DNA of 64,000 nt from Tatumella morbirosei (GTDB taxonomy: Bacteria > Pseudomonadota > Gammaproteobacteria > Enterobacterales > Enterobacteriaceae), in NCBI RefSeq assembly GCF_000757425.2, contig NZ_JPKR02000003.1, positions 1,736,001 through 1,800,000 of the forward strand, in the 5' to 3' direction. Position 1 is the stretch's first letter; every line of letters starts with the position of its first letter. The notes below the pieces were generated by a model that saw only the letters and a program-made list of their open reading frames with translations, searched no databases and was not told the DNA's origin. Shown here one piece after another: positions 52,616 through 61,235 of this stretch. A program made the translations under genes and the position numbers.

Positions 52616-53047
52616 TTATTCAGGCAGTTGGTCGTCAGGGATCACCGCAATAACATCAATTTCCATCAGCCACTGTGGCTGCCCCAGTGCAGAAACGACC
52701 AGCCCGGTCGAAATCGGAAACACGCCTTTCAGCCATTTACCGACTTCCTGGTAGACGGGTTCACGATAACGAGGGTCGATCAGGTAAGTCGTCGTTTTAA
52801 CAATGTGAGATAAATCACTGCCAGCTTCTTCCAGCAACTGTTTCACGTTTTTCATGGCCTGCTCTGCCTGAGCACGGGCATCACCTAACCCGACCAGATT
52901 ACCTTCAAAATCAGTACCGACCTGCCCGCGAACATAGACCGTGTTTCCGGCCCGCACCGCCTGGCAAAGATCATTATTCAGCGACTGGTTCGGGTAAGTT
53001 TCTTTGGTGTTAAACATACGAATACGGGTATGGGTTGGCTTACTCAT
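52616..53047 (-). CDS. RidA family enamine/imine deaminase
   Basis: RidA/YjgF-like protein of 143 residues that hydrolyses reactive 2-aminoacrylate-type enamines. Typical elements: GNTVYVRGQVGTDFEGNLVG, AQAEQAMKNVKQLLEEAGSDLSHIVKTTTYLID with the conserved RYREPVY arginines, and the C-terminal LMEIDVIAVIP with its substrate-binding glutamate. Start is uncertain between ATG 53047 and ATG 53050 (AGAGAG site shared); the frame continues upstream to 53236 but that part looks non-coding. First gene of the RidA-DUF1028-ArgE operon. Confidence 0.87.
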   Translation of the reverse strand: MSKPTHTRIRMFNTKETYPNQSLNNDLCQAVRAGNTVYVRGQVGTDFEGNLVGLGDARAQAEQAMKNVKQLLEEAGSDLSHIVKTTTYLIDPRYREPVYQEVGKWLKGVFPISTGLVVSALGQPQWLMEIDVIAVIPDDQLPE

Positions 53048-53443
53048 CATGTTCTCTCTCTTTGAGTCATCGGTCAGTTTCCGGTGGTTACCGGAATAAT
53101 CGCTCATCCCTGCGGGCATGCCACGGGGAGCGGCAGAAAATTGATCCGGCTTGATACCAGGTGACCTCAGTGGTTGCTCACCGTCTGTCTGACGATTCGC
53201 TGATGCCGTTCCCGGTAATTTCCTGACTACCATCATCGCCAGAGCGGAACAACAGAGAAATTATTTTTTTTATAGCGATTGCCCAGTTAAATACTTATCA
53301 GATTTTTTTACAGAGACCGGGGCACACTGGCAAAACAGAATACCTTCAGCCAACCTCGCGACAGGATCAACGAGTAAAACAGTCAGAGAGGCACAATCAG
53401 GGGACTTCCTGTAGAAAAAAGCGGCTTTGATGCCGCCTGCTAT
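53048..53443. other. Intergenic region RidA - DDAH
   Basis: About 400 bases with no supported gene. On the minus strand it contains the terminator of the DDAH gene (53415-53437) and then an AT-rich stretch (53265-53320, TATAGCGATTGCCC / ACTTATCAG) that probably carries the RidA operon promoter. A frame extending RidA to 53236 is thought spurious. Confidence 0.45.
53415..53437 (-). terminator. Terminator of the DDAH gene
   Basis: On the minus strand GCGGC ATCAAA GCCGC is followed by TTTTTT, seven bases after the DDAH stop. Classic rho-independent form. Confidence 0.8.
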
Positions 53444-54205
53444 TCAGAAACGTAATGACAGACAGGACAGGCTGCCATCCATTTTTTTAAATTCACTGGT
53501 ATCGATTGTCACGACCGGCAGCCCTAACGCCGTGAGCTTTTTTAGTGTGACAGGATATCCGGCCGGGGTGATCAAAGCACCATTAATCAGCAGCGTATTA
53601 CCGGCATAGGCTTCCTCATCAGGAATAACAATACGCTGAAATCCTGCAAAGACCGGAAGTTCTGCGTATTCAGCGGTGAGTAACAAGGTATTATTGCCGA
53701 TATAGTTCACCACACTTTTCAGGTGCAGCCCGCTGACGGTTTTTACCGCCGTGACCTGATACCCCAACGGAGCCACCACCGAGGTGAATTCATCAATAGC
53801 GACCTGGTCTGTACGTTGCGTCAGACCGATAAAGAACCGTTTGCCCACCAACATCACATCCCCGCCCTCCAGATGCCCATCGCGGCTCATCCGGTACAGC
53901 GGCCGGTATTTTGCCAGCTCGGCGGCCAGCAACTCTTCTTCCCCCTGACGGCTGATCGCTCCCGGGTGAGTCATAATCGCCAGTTCAGGGATAATGACCG
54001 CAGGGTCTTCAACAAAATGCGCATCAGGGTAGTCCGGCTCGGCAGGTAATAATGTGACACGCAGCCCTTGTTCCAGCATGACTTCAATATAACGAAAGAA
54101 TTGCTGACGGGTTCTGGTGCTGTCAGGCAATCCTTCCGAGGCAGTGGTTTCCCCACGGGCACAATTTAAAGCAGGGAGTCGGGTGATGACCTGAGTAAAA
54201 TGCAT
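53444..54205 (-). CDS. Dimethylarginine dimethylaminohydrolase (DDAH) family
   Basis: Guanidino-modifying enzyme of 253 residues. DDAH converts N-omega-methylated arginines to citrulline and methylamines. Active-site elements are visible: FVEDPAV, HLEGGDVMLV, the catalytic histidine in SGLHLKS, and the cysteine nucleophile C248 in GSLSCLSLRF at the very C-terminus, as in Pseudomonas DDAH. AAGGA before the ATG. Stands alone between two terminators, behind the gabP gene on the same strand. Activity on arginine itself or another guanidine is possible. Confidence 0.87.
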   Translation of the reverse strand: MHFTQVITRLPALNCARGETTASEGLPDSTRTRQQFFRYIEVMLEQGLRVTLLPAEPDYPDAHFVEDPAVIIPELAIMTHPGAISRQGEEELLAAELAKYRPLYRMSRDGHLEGGDVMLVGKRFFIGLTQRTDQVAIDEFTSVVAPLGYQVTAVKTVSGLHLKSVVNYIGNNTLLLTAEYAELPVFAGFQRIVIPDEEAYAGNTLLINGALITPAGYPVTLKKLTALGLPVVTIDTSEFKKMDGSLSCLSLRF

Positions 54206-54283
54206 TCTTTATCCTTTTATAGAAAACTGAGGTTAACGATAAAAAAATCGGCGAATCATCTTAACAATAGGGTGAGTGCCCGA

Positions 54284-54315
54284 TAAAAATACCGCAGCTC
54301 TTCGGTCTGCGGTAT
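54284..54315 (-). terminator. Terminator of gabP
   Basis: On the minus strand a 9-bp stem (ATACCGCAG / CTGCGGTAT) with a 9-base loop is followed by TTTT, 33 bases after the gabP stop. Confidence 0.85.
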
Positions 54316-54347
54316 GACAGTTTACTTTTTTTTCTGTTTCACCGGGG

Positions 54348-55751
54348 TTATATACCGCTGCGCTGCCCGTCGGGTAATCGCTGGCGGTTACGCTGACGAG
54401 AGTTCAGGACCATTCCGGCGATGACTACCAGCACTGCCAGTATCCCGGTCGCTATAATTTCGATGCGATGGGCGGGCATAAACAGCATTGAACACAAGAT
54501 GCCGATAATCACAACAATGACACACCAGGTCAGGCCGGGAAACAACCACATCTTAAAGGAAGGAAGTTCTCCGCGGGATTCCATCCGTTTACGCATCACC
54601 AACTGAGAGCAGGCGATTACCAGATACACCAGCAGGGCAATAGCACCGGAACTTGCCAGCAGGAAATTAAACACCTCTGCCGGGGCGACATAGTTGGCGA
54701 ATACCGCCAGGAAGGCGGCGGCGGTAGAGAGCAGAACCGCAACCCAGGGGGTACCCGCTGCACTGGTTTTCGCCGCTGCCGCCGGAGCATCGCGGCGGGT
54801 AGCCAACGAATAGAGCATTCGTGAAGAGGTATACAGTGCCGAGTTAAGACAGCTACACACCGCCGTCAGTACCACGATATCCACAATCAGCCGTGCATGC
54901 GGGATGTTCATCATCTCCAGCACCGTCTGATAAGAACCTTTACTGGCAAGCGAAGGGTTGTTCCAGGGGACCAGCGAAACAATAAACAGAATGGACAGCA
55001 GATAAAATAATGAGATACGCCAGATCACCGAATTGGTGGCTTTCGAAATTTCACTGCCCGGGTTTTTAGATTCTGCTGCCGCAATGGTGACAATCTCGGT
55101 ACCCATAAAAGAGAACATTGTGGTGAGTATTGCCGCCAGTACAGCCCCGAAACCATGCGGCATAAACCCGCCGGTGTCATACAGATGGCTCATACCGCTG
55201 ACCTGACTCCCGGGCATCAGACCAAATATAGCCACGCATCCCAGCACCAGGAAAACCACGATGGCAGCGACTTTGACCAGTGCCAGCCAGAACTCAAATT
55301 CACCATAATGTTTAACACTGAACAGGTTACTGATTGTCAGAATCAGAGTGATAGCCAGTGTGAACTGCCAGATAGCCACCTGTGGAAACCAGCTATTGAG
55401 AATGGTCGCTGCGGCATTGGCCTCCAGTGGAATCACCAGTACCCAAAACCACCAGTACAACCAGCCAATGGTAAATCCCGCCCAACGGCCTAACGCCCGC
55501 TGGGCATAAGTTGAAAACGAGCCGGAGTCCGGTGAGCTGACAGCCATTTCCGCCAGCATACGCATAATTAAGACGACCAGACCGCCGGCTATCAGATAGG
55601 CAATCAATACTGCCGGACCGGCTTCGGCAATCGCATGGCCGGACCCCACAAACAGGCCCACGCCAATGACACCGGCAATGGACAGCATACGGATATGCCG
55701 GGATTTCAGTCCCGGAGAGAGTGAGTCTGTGTTTGGAGAAGTAATGCTCAT
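54348..55751 (-). CDS. gabP: GABA permease GabP-like (APC family)
   Basis: Amino acid permease of 467 residues (E. coli GabP 466) with 12 helices. The N-terminal LKSRHIRMLSIAGVIGVGLFVGSGHAIAEAGPAVLIAYLIAG (residues 15-56, in blocks) carries the APC substrate-binding GVGLFVGSG; later FSFMGTEIVTIAAAES. The ATG at 55751 (GAGGGA site) is preferred over a start five codons upstream. It follows gabT by 139 bp with a hairpin between, and the gabR and sad genes nearby support GABA as substrate. Confidence 0.88.
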   Translation of the reverse strand: MSITSPNTDSLSPGLKSRHIRMLSIAGVIGVGLFVGSGHAIAEAGPAVLIAYLIAGGLVVLIMRMLAEMAVSSPDSGSFSTYAQRALGRWAGFTIGWLYWWFWVLVIPLEANAAATILNSWFPQVAIWQFTLAITLILTISNLFSVKHYGEFEFWLALVKVAAIVVFLVLGCVAIFGLMPGSQVSGMSHLYDTGGFMPHGFGAVLAAILTTMFSFMGTEIVTIAAAESKNPGSEISKATNSVIWRISLFYLLSILFIVSLVPWNNPSLASKGSYQTVLEMMNIPHARLIVDIVVLTAVCSCLNSALYTSSRMLYSLATRRDAPAAAAKTSAAGTPWVAVLLSTAAAFLAVFANYVAPAEVFNFLLASSGAIALLVYLVIACSQLVMRKRMESRGELPSFKMWLFPGLTWCVIVVIIGILCSMLFMPAHRIEIIATGILAVLVVIAGMVLNSRQRNRQRLPDGQRSGI

Positions 55752-55836
55752 GATTTCCCTCATCATAATATTATTAGTCGGAATACCCCTGATTGCTGAA
55801 TACGCCGAAGTTGGTCGGGAATAGAGGTAATAAACT

Positions 55837-55861
55837 TCCCGGAGAGGAACGGTCTCCGGGA
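55837..55861 (-). other. Intercistronic hairpin gabT-gabP
   Basis: A perfect 9-bp stem (TCCCGGAGA / TCTCCGGGA) with a 7-base loop between the two genes. Without a T-run it may stabilise the gabT message or reduce transcription into gabP. Confidence 0.5.
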
Positions 55862-55890
55862 GAACACCCTGTACTGCGAAAATTTATGAA

Positions 55891-57147
55891 TCAGACAGCA
55901 TATTGCTGTAATGCACGGGTCAAAATACCCAGTGCCTGACGGAATTGGTCGGCAGGAATGGTCAGTGGATAAAGGAAGCGAATAACATTGCCTTTCTGAC
56001 CGCAGGTCAGCAACAGTAGTCCCTGTTCCATCGCCGCCGCCTGTACCTGACGGGCTATCGACGTATCGTGGAATTCGGCCGCGACCATTGAGCCCAGTCC
56101 GCGAACTTCTTTGATGGCCGCACAGTGTGGTTGTAGTTCCTGCAGACAACTCACCAGTTCACTGCCCAGTTGCAGTGAACGCTGGCAAAGTTTTTCTTCG
56201 TCAATCACATCCAGGACAGCATGCGCCGCCGCGATCGACAGCGGGTTACCCGCGTATGTCCCCCCCAGCCCTCCAGGGTTAGGAGCATCCATCACTTCCG
56301 CCCTTCCGGAAACGGCAGACAGCGGGAACCCACCAGCCAGGCTTTTCGCCATAGTAATGATATCCGGCTTCACGCTGAAGTTTTCCATCGCAAACAGTGT
56401 TCCTGTACGGGCAAACCCTGTCTGAACTTCGTCAGCAATCAACAGGATACCGTGCTGGTCAGCCAGTTTACGCAGTGCGGTCATAAACTCCTCTGGTGCC
56501 ACACGGAATCCACCTTCACCCTGCACAGGCTCCAGCACGATGGCAGCAACGTTATGCGGCGCAATGTCGTAGTGGAAAATATCTTCAAGACTGCTAAGTG
56601 CCTGGCCGACAGTGACCTCATTCTCCACCGGGAAACGGGCGTGGTAAACCGAAGGGACCATAGGACCAAAGTCTTGTTTATAGGGAGCCACTTTGCCGGT
56701 CATCGCCATGGTCATCATGGTGCGTCCGTGGAATGATCCTCCGAAAGTGATGACCCCGTGACGGCCGGTATAAGCGCGGGCGATTTTCACGGCGTTTTCT
56801 ACCGCTTCAGCTCCGGTGGAGAAAAATGCAGTTTTTGCCGGACCTTCCACCGGAACACGTTGGTTAATACGTTCTGCCAGCGAGATGTAACTCTCATAAG
56901 GCACAATCTGAAAGGCGGTATGGGTAAATTTCTGCAACTGTTCAGCGACTGCAGCCACCACTTTCGGGTGACGGTGACCGGTATTCAGTACCGCAATCCC
57001 CCCTGCAAAATCAATCACCTCACGACCTTCTGTATCCCGCAAGGTGGCATTTTCGGCGCTACTGACAAACCAGTCACACATCACCGCATTACCACGCGGC
57101 AGAGCGTTTTGTTTTCTTTGGTTTAATGCGTTTTTTGAGTCACTCAT
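55891..57147 (-). CDS. gabT: 4-aminobutyrate aminotransferase GabT
   Basis: PLP enzyme of 418 residues that transfers the amino group of GABA to 2-oxoglutarate, giving succinate semialdehyde. Class III motifs are FSTGAEAVENAVKIARAYTGR, GSFHGRTMMTMAMTGK, LEPVQGEGGF, IADEVQTGFARTG and the PLP lysine in ITMAKSLAGGFPL. The ATG at 57147 restores the usual N-terminus (NALNQRKQNALPRG); the frame runs further upstream into the promoter. Divergent from gabR across 111 bp. Confidence 0.94.
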   Translation of the reverse strand: MSDSKNALNQRKQNALPRGNAVMCDWFVSSAENATLRDTEGREVIDFAGGIAVLNTGHRHPKVVAAVAEQLQKFTHTAFQIVPYESYISLAERINQRVPVEGPAKTAFFSTGAEAVENAVKIARAYTGRHGVITFGGSFHGRTMMTMAMTGKVAPYKQDFGPMVPSVYHARFPVENEVTVGQALSSLEDIFHYDIAPHNVAAIVLEPVQGEGGFRVAPEEFMTALRKLADQHGILLIADEVQTGFARTGTLFAMENFSVKPDIITMAKSLAGGFPLSAVSGRAEVMDAPNPGGLGGTYAGNPLSIAAAHAVLDVIDEEKLCQRSLQLGSELVSCLQELQPHCAAIKEVRGLGSMVAAEFHDTSIARQVQAAAMEQGLLLLTCGQKGNVIRFLYPLTIPADQFRQALGILTRALQQYAV

Positions 57148-57258
57148 GTTATATCTGCCTCGTAAGTTTGGCGTGTTTTTTGTTATAAAACTGCTTTTAT
57201 TTATCCCGCCATTTGGTGTACTTTCCAGAACCATTTGAGTGCAAAAAGAAGGTGCCAA
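57148..57258. promoter_or_regulatory. gabT-gabR divergent promoter region
   Basis: 111-bp AT-rich gap between the two starts. GabR of other bacteria binds here and activates gabT when GABA and PLP are present. TTATAAAA near 57184-57191 may be part of a -10 region; exact GabR boxes were not identified. Confidence 0.5.
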
Positions 57259-58788
57259 TTGCGAACTCTCTATGCCGATCACCTGCTGGAACGTCTGCAA
57301 TTCGAACAACACGGCAGGCTGCACCAGCGTTTGCTACGGGTGTTACAACAGGCGATTATTGATGGCGTTTTCCCGCCGGAGACCAGACTGCCCGCCACCC
57401 GTGACCTGGCTAAAGAGCTGGGAATTTCACGTAACACCGTGCTTAATGCCTACGACAGTTTGCTGGCTGAAGGGTATGTCACCTCACGAACCGGCAGCGG
57501 CACCCGGGTGGCAAAAACATTGCCGGAGTTTTGTCTGAACAGCGAAAGCCAACAGACCACGGAGATTCCGGAGCAACAATTACCGCCCATTTTGTCAGCG
57601 CGCGGAGCCGCGTTGCTGGGCCATGCGACCGCTTCGCCTTTTCAGTGGGGGGCCTTTGTCCCCGGCGCCCCCGATGTCACAGCGTTTCCACATAAAACCT
57701 TGAGTAAAATTCAGGCCAGACTCAGTCAGCAGCCGGAAATTAATCAGTTGATCTACAGTAACGACGGTGGCTGTGCTTATCTGCGTCAGGCGCTGGCGGA
57801 TTATCTGCGGGTGGCCCGTTCAATCCGGGCTGAAGCCGACCAGATAATCATTACCGAAGGGATTCACCAGGCGGTAGATTTGGTGTCACGGGTATTATGC
57901 GATCAGAACGATACGGTATGGATCGAAGAACCAGGCTACTGGGGAACCCGAAATTTATTACGGATTAACAGTCTGGATGTCCATGCAGTACCGGTCGATG
58001 AAGAAGGTATGTTGCCGGAAATCACCGCCCGCAGGCCAGCACCGAAAATGGTGTTTGTAACACCTTCGCATCAGTATCCGTTAGGGGTTCACCTGAGCCT
58101 GAGCCGCCGCAAACAGTTGCTGGATATGGCACGCCGACATCGCTTCTGGATTGTCGAAGATGATTATGACAGTGAATTTCGTTTCTCCGGTAGCCCCTGG
58201 CCGTCGTTGCAGGGGCTGGAGGAAGATGCCCCCGTGATTTATATGGGAACCTTCAGTAAAACGCTCTATCCGGCTTTGCGTATTGGCTATCTGGTGGTTC
58301 CAAAAAATCTGAAAACTGAGCTGCGTACCGCAGCGGCTGAACTTTACCGGGGAGGGCACCTGATTATCCAGCGGGCCATTTCCGAATTTATCAGTCAGGG
58401 TCATTATGCCGCCCATATTCGCCGGATGCGGCTGCTGTATAATCAGCGCAGAAAATTTTTACTCAGCCTGATTCAGCGTTATCTGGGGGAAGCCTTTATG
58501 CCCCGTTATAACCACGATGCCGGGTTACATCTGGTCATGACGCTGCCGGATAAAAGTGATGATGTGGCTATCGCACGGGAAGCACTGCGTAAAGGGGTAA
58601 GTGTCCGGCCGCTGTCGCAATATTATATGCAACGCCAGAAAAAACGTGGATTACTGCTGGGCTACGCCTGTGTCAACGAGCAGCAGATTTTTACTGCTTT
58701 CCATCTGTTGCGCCAGTGTCTGATCAACGCAGGACTGTGCCGGCAGCGACCCGCCCTCTCTAACGAAGAGCAGAATGGCCCGGCCTGA
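57259..58788 (+). CDS. gabR: MocR-type regulator GabR-like
   Basis: Regulator of 509 residues joining a GntR winged helix (about 15-85; QAIIDGVFPPETRLPATRDLAKELGISRNTVLNAYDSL in blocks) to an aminotransferase class I fold with the PLP lysine in GTFSKTLYPALRIGY. The TTG at 57259 has an AGG site six bases upstream; a TTG at 57235 is an alternative. Position divergent from gabT and convergent with a succinate-semialdehyde dehydrogenase makes GabR more likely than PdxR or another MocR protein. Confidence 0.87.
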   Translation: MRTLYADHLLERLQFEQHGRLHQRLLRVLQQAIIDGVFPPETRLPATRDLAKELGISRNTVLNAYDSLLAEGYVTSRTGSGTRVAKTLPEFCLNSESQQTTEIPEQQLPPILSARGAALLGHATASPFQWGAFVPGAPDVTAFPHKTLSKIQARLSQQPEINQLIYSNDGGCAYLRQALADYLRVARSIRAEADQIIITEGIHQAVDLVSRVLCDQNDTVWIEEPGYWGTRNLLRINSLDVHAVPVDEEGMLPEITARRPAPKMVFVTPSHQYPLGVHLSLSRRKQLLDMARRHRFWIVEDDYDSEFRFSGSPWPSLQGLEEDAPVIYMGTFSKTLYPALRIGYLVVPKNLKTELRTAAAELYRGGHLIIQRAISEFISQGHYAAHIRRMRLLYNQRRKFLLSLIQRYLGEAFMPRYNHDAGLHLVMTLPDKSDDVAIAREALRKGVSVRPLSQYYMQRQKKRGLLLGYACVNEQQIFTAFHLLRQCLINAGLCRQRPALSNEEQNGPA

Positions 58789-58808
58789 TGGCAAGGCCAC
58801 TCCAATGG

Positions 58809-60185
58809 TTAACGGCGGTTACGCCAGACCGTCTGAATATTACAGAACTCGTGCAGGCCAAAATGATTCAGCTCGCGTCCGTAACCACTTTTCTTCACCC
58901 CGCCAATGGTCACACGAGGATCTGAAGCGCCATACCCGTTGATAAACACGGCGCCGGTTTCCAGACTGTCGGCAAAATGGTCTGCCAGTGCTTCGTTAGC
59001 AGTCCACACCGTTGCACTCAGACCAAATTCACTGTTATTTGCCAGCGCCAGCGCATGCTCTGCATCACGGGCCACCGTCAGCGCAGCCACCGGTCCAAAA
59101 ATTTCTTCGCGAAATGCGGTCATTTCCTCGCTGACATCGGCCAGAATCGTCGGTGCATAGTAGTTACCCACTCCGGCAATTTTTTCTCCGCCACATACCA
59201 GTCTGGCTCCCTGATTCAGGGTATCCTGTACCTGCTGATGTAACTCATCACGCAGATCGTAACGGGCCATTGGCCCCAGATAGGTGGCCTCATCAAGCGG
59301 ATCTCCACTCTTCAGTGCCTGTACCGCGGCACTGAAACGAGACTCAAATTCCGCCGCGACCGGCGCTTCAATAATAAAGCGTTTCGCCGCCATACAGACT
59401 TGTCCGGTATTCTGATAACGTCCCGCGACCGCCGCTTTTACGGCTTCATCCAGATCAGCATCTGCCAGCACGATAAAGGGATCAGAACCGCCCAGCTCAA
59501 GAACCGTTTTCTTCAGCGCAGCTCCCGCCTGAGTGGCAATAGCCGCACCCGCTCTGACACTGCCGGTGACCGCAACGGCAGCCACCCGGGGATCATTAAT
59601 TAACTGAGAAACTCCGGCGTTATCCACGTTCAGCAGTTCAAAGGTACCTTCAGGGAACCCCACGGAATTCATCACTTCCTGTAATAAGGTTGCACATCCC
59701 ATCACGTTCGGCGCATGTTTCAAAATATAAGTATTTCCGGCCAGCAACATTCCGGCGGCCCCACGTAATATTTGCCAGTAAGGGAAGTTCCACGGCATAA
59801 CAGCCAGAATGGCACCGAGTGGACGAAATTCCTGCCAGGCCTGCTGATTTTCGACCTGAGTTGGCTGAGCCGCCAGTACTGCCGGACCATTGTCCGCATA
59901 CCATTCACAGACCTGGGCACACTTATTCACTTCGGCACGCGCCTGAACAATAGGTTTTCCCATCTCCAGCGTCATCATTTTCGCCAACGCTTCACTACGC
60001 TCCCGCAGGCGTGCCGCCAGCGCCCGCAGCACCTTAACACGGGTCTCCATCGGGGTGACGCGCCAGGTTGCAAAGGCGCTGGCACTACGTTGCAGGCTGC
60101 TTTCGATAGCATCACTGCCCTGAAACGGGTAGCGAGCCAGTTCTTCACCGGTGGCAGGGTTGATAGACAAGGCATAATCAGTCAT
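58809..60185 (-). CDS. sad: Succinate-semialdehyde dehydrogenase Sad (YneI)
   Basis: Aldehyde dehydrogenase of 458 residues that oxidises succinate semialdehyde to succinate, the step after GabT. It follows E. coli Sad closely: SINPATGEELARYPF, EMGKPIVQARAEVNK, VENQQAW, PLGAILAVMPWNFPYWQ, LELGGSDPFIVL, the catalytic cysteine in NTGQVCMAAKRF and the C-terminal SGYGRELNHFGLHEFCN. The gab set here thus uses the Sad enzyme in place of GabD. Convergent with gabR at a 20-bp gap. Confidence 0.92.
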   Translation of the reverse strand: MTDYALSINPATGEELARYPFQGSDAIESSLQRSASAFATWRVTPMETRVKVLRALAARLRERSEALAKMMTLEMGKPIVQARAEVNKCAQVCEWYADNGPAVLAAQPTQVENQQAWQEFRPLGAILAVMPWNFPYWQILRGAAGMLLAGNTYILKHAPNVMGCATLLQEVMNSVGFPEGTFELLNVDNAGVSQLINDPRVAAVAVTGSVRAGAAIATQAGAALKKTVLELGGSDPFIVLADADLDEAVKAAVAGRYQNTGQVCMAAKRFIIEAPVAAEFESRFSAAVQALKSGDPLDEATYLGPMARYDLRDELHQQVQDTLNQGARLVCGGEKIAGVGNYYAPTILADVSEEMTAFREEIFGPVAALTVARDAEHALALANNSEFGLSATVWTANEALADHFADSLETGAVFINGYGASDPRVTIGGVKKSGYGRELNHFGLHEFCNIQTVWRNRR

Positions 60186-60385
60186 AAATAATCCTTACTG
60201 CGGGTTAAAAGGTAATGCGAATTACCATACGCCCCTCAGGAACTGTTTTAAAATGAATATTTATAACGAAGTTGATGACAATTTAAGAATAACATCTTAT
60301 CCACTGAGCCCATTCAGAAAACAACACCCGCGATAGCCTTCGGTCATTGTCACACCAAAAGGTCAGAAAAGTGTTATGATTCAGC

Positions 60386-60391
60386 TACAAT
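60386..60391 (+). promoter_or_regulatory. Probable -10 of glycosyltransferase gene
   Basis: TACAAT lies 37 bases before the ATG at 60429; the -35 region is weak. The rest of the 243-bp gap shows nothing else recognisable. Confidence 0.35.
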
Positions 60392-60428
60392 TGAGCCCGT
60401 AAATAATACAGCTAACGAATTTAAGGCA

Positions 60429-61187
60429 ATGATAAAAATAACCGTCTGCGTGTTAACCTTCAACTCCGCACGTACCCTGAACGACGTGCTTCCTCCGGTG
60501 CTTACCATCGCAGACCAGGTCATTGTGCTGGATTCCGGCAGCAGTGATCAGACTCTGGAAATCTGTCGCAACCATGGCATTGAAGCCCATTACAGCCCGT
60601 ATGAAATGCATGGCAAACAGATGAATAAAGCCATTGCGCTGGCCGAAAATGACTGGGTGTTTTGCCTGGATAGCGACGAAATTCTTGATACACAGACACT
60701 GGATTTTATTAAACAGCTAAAATCTGCCTCAGATCAACCCGCGACAGATCAGGCCTGGCGTATCTCCCGCTACTGGTATGTTTTAGGTAAACAGGTAAAA
60801 ACCATTTATCCTGTCTCGTCCCCGGATTACCCGGTGAGGCTGTTTAACCGCACCGTCGCAGGTTTCAATGACCGTCCGGTGGATGATGAAGTTGTCGGAG
60901 AAAAACAGAGTTCGGTCATCCCGGGTCATGTTCGCCATGATACTTTTTATTCACTGCACGAAATGTTCAGTAAGATGAACAGCTATACCACTCGGCTGAT
61001 CAAACATCAGCGTATCCGTCCTTCATTGATACGTGGAATGTTCAGTGCCATTGGTGCCTTTTTTAAGTGGTATCTGCTTAATGGCAGTTGGCGTCTGGGG
61101 AAAGTGGGCTTTGCTACCGGAGTCTATGCCACCCTCTACAGTTTTATGAAATATTTTAAGGCCTGGTATCAGCACAATAATAAATAA
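60429..61187 (+). CDS. Family 2 glycosyltransferase, WaaE/KdtX-like
   Basis: Inner-face glycosyltransferase of 252 residues with the GT-A nucleotide-sugar domain: ITVCVLTFNSARTL, VIVLDSGSSDQTLEI, and the DxD-like CLDSDEIL (about residues 77-84). The second half resembles WaaE-type lipopolysaccharide core glucosyltransferases (GKQVKTIYPVSSPDYPVRLF; VRHDTFYSLHEMFSKMNSYT). In many enterobacteria waaE lies next to coaD, which is not the case here, so the exact acceptor is uncertain. C-terminal hydrophobic and basic stretch may anchor it to the membrane. Confidence 0.8.
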   Translation: MIKITVCVLTFNSARTLNDVLPPVLTIADQVIVLDSGSSDQTLEICRNHGIEAHYSPYEMHGKQMNKAIALAENDWVFCLDSDEILDTQTLDFIKQLKSASDQPATDQAWRISRYWYVLGKQVKTIYPVSSPDYPVRLFNRTVAGFNDRPVDDEVVGEKQSSVIPGHVRHDTFYSLHEMFSKMNSYTTRLIKHQRIRPSLIRGMFSAIGAFFKWYLLNGSWRLGKVGFATGVYATLYSFMKYFKAWYQHNNK

Positions 61188-61192
61188 TCGCC

Positions 61193-61227
61193 TTTCGTTC
61201 AGCCACTGACAACGTGGCTGAACGAAA
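61193..61227. terminator. Bidirectional terminator, glycosyltransferase / MFS
   Basis: A perfect 14-bp stem (TTTCGTTCAGCCAC / GTGGCTGAACGAAA) with a 7-base loop between two convergent genes, six bases after the glycosyltransferase stop and nine bases beyond the end of the MFS gene. T-tracts are short, but the symmetry and place argue for a shared terminator. Confidence 0.75.
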
Positions 61228-61235
61228 TCGCCTGA

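Noticed and set aside
53048-53236. N-terminal extension of the RidA frame (62-63 residues)
   Set aside because: The sequence has no family match, RidA proteins start near the internal ATG, and an AGAGAG site lies just before that ATG.
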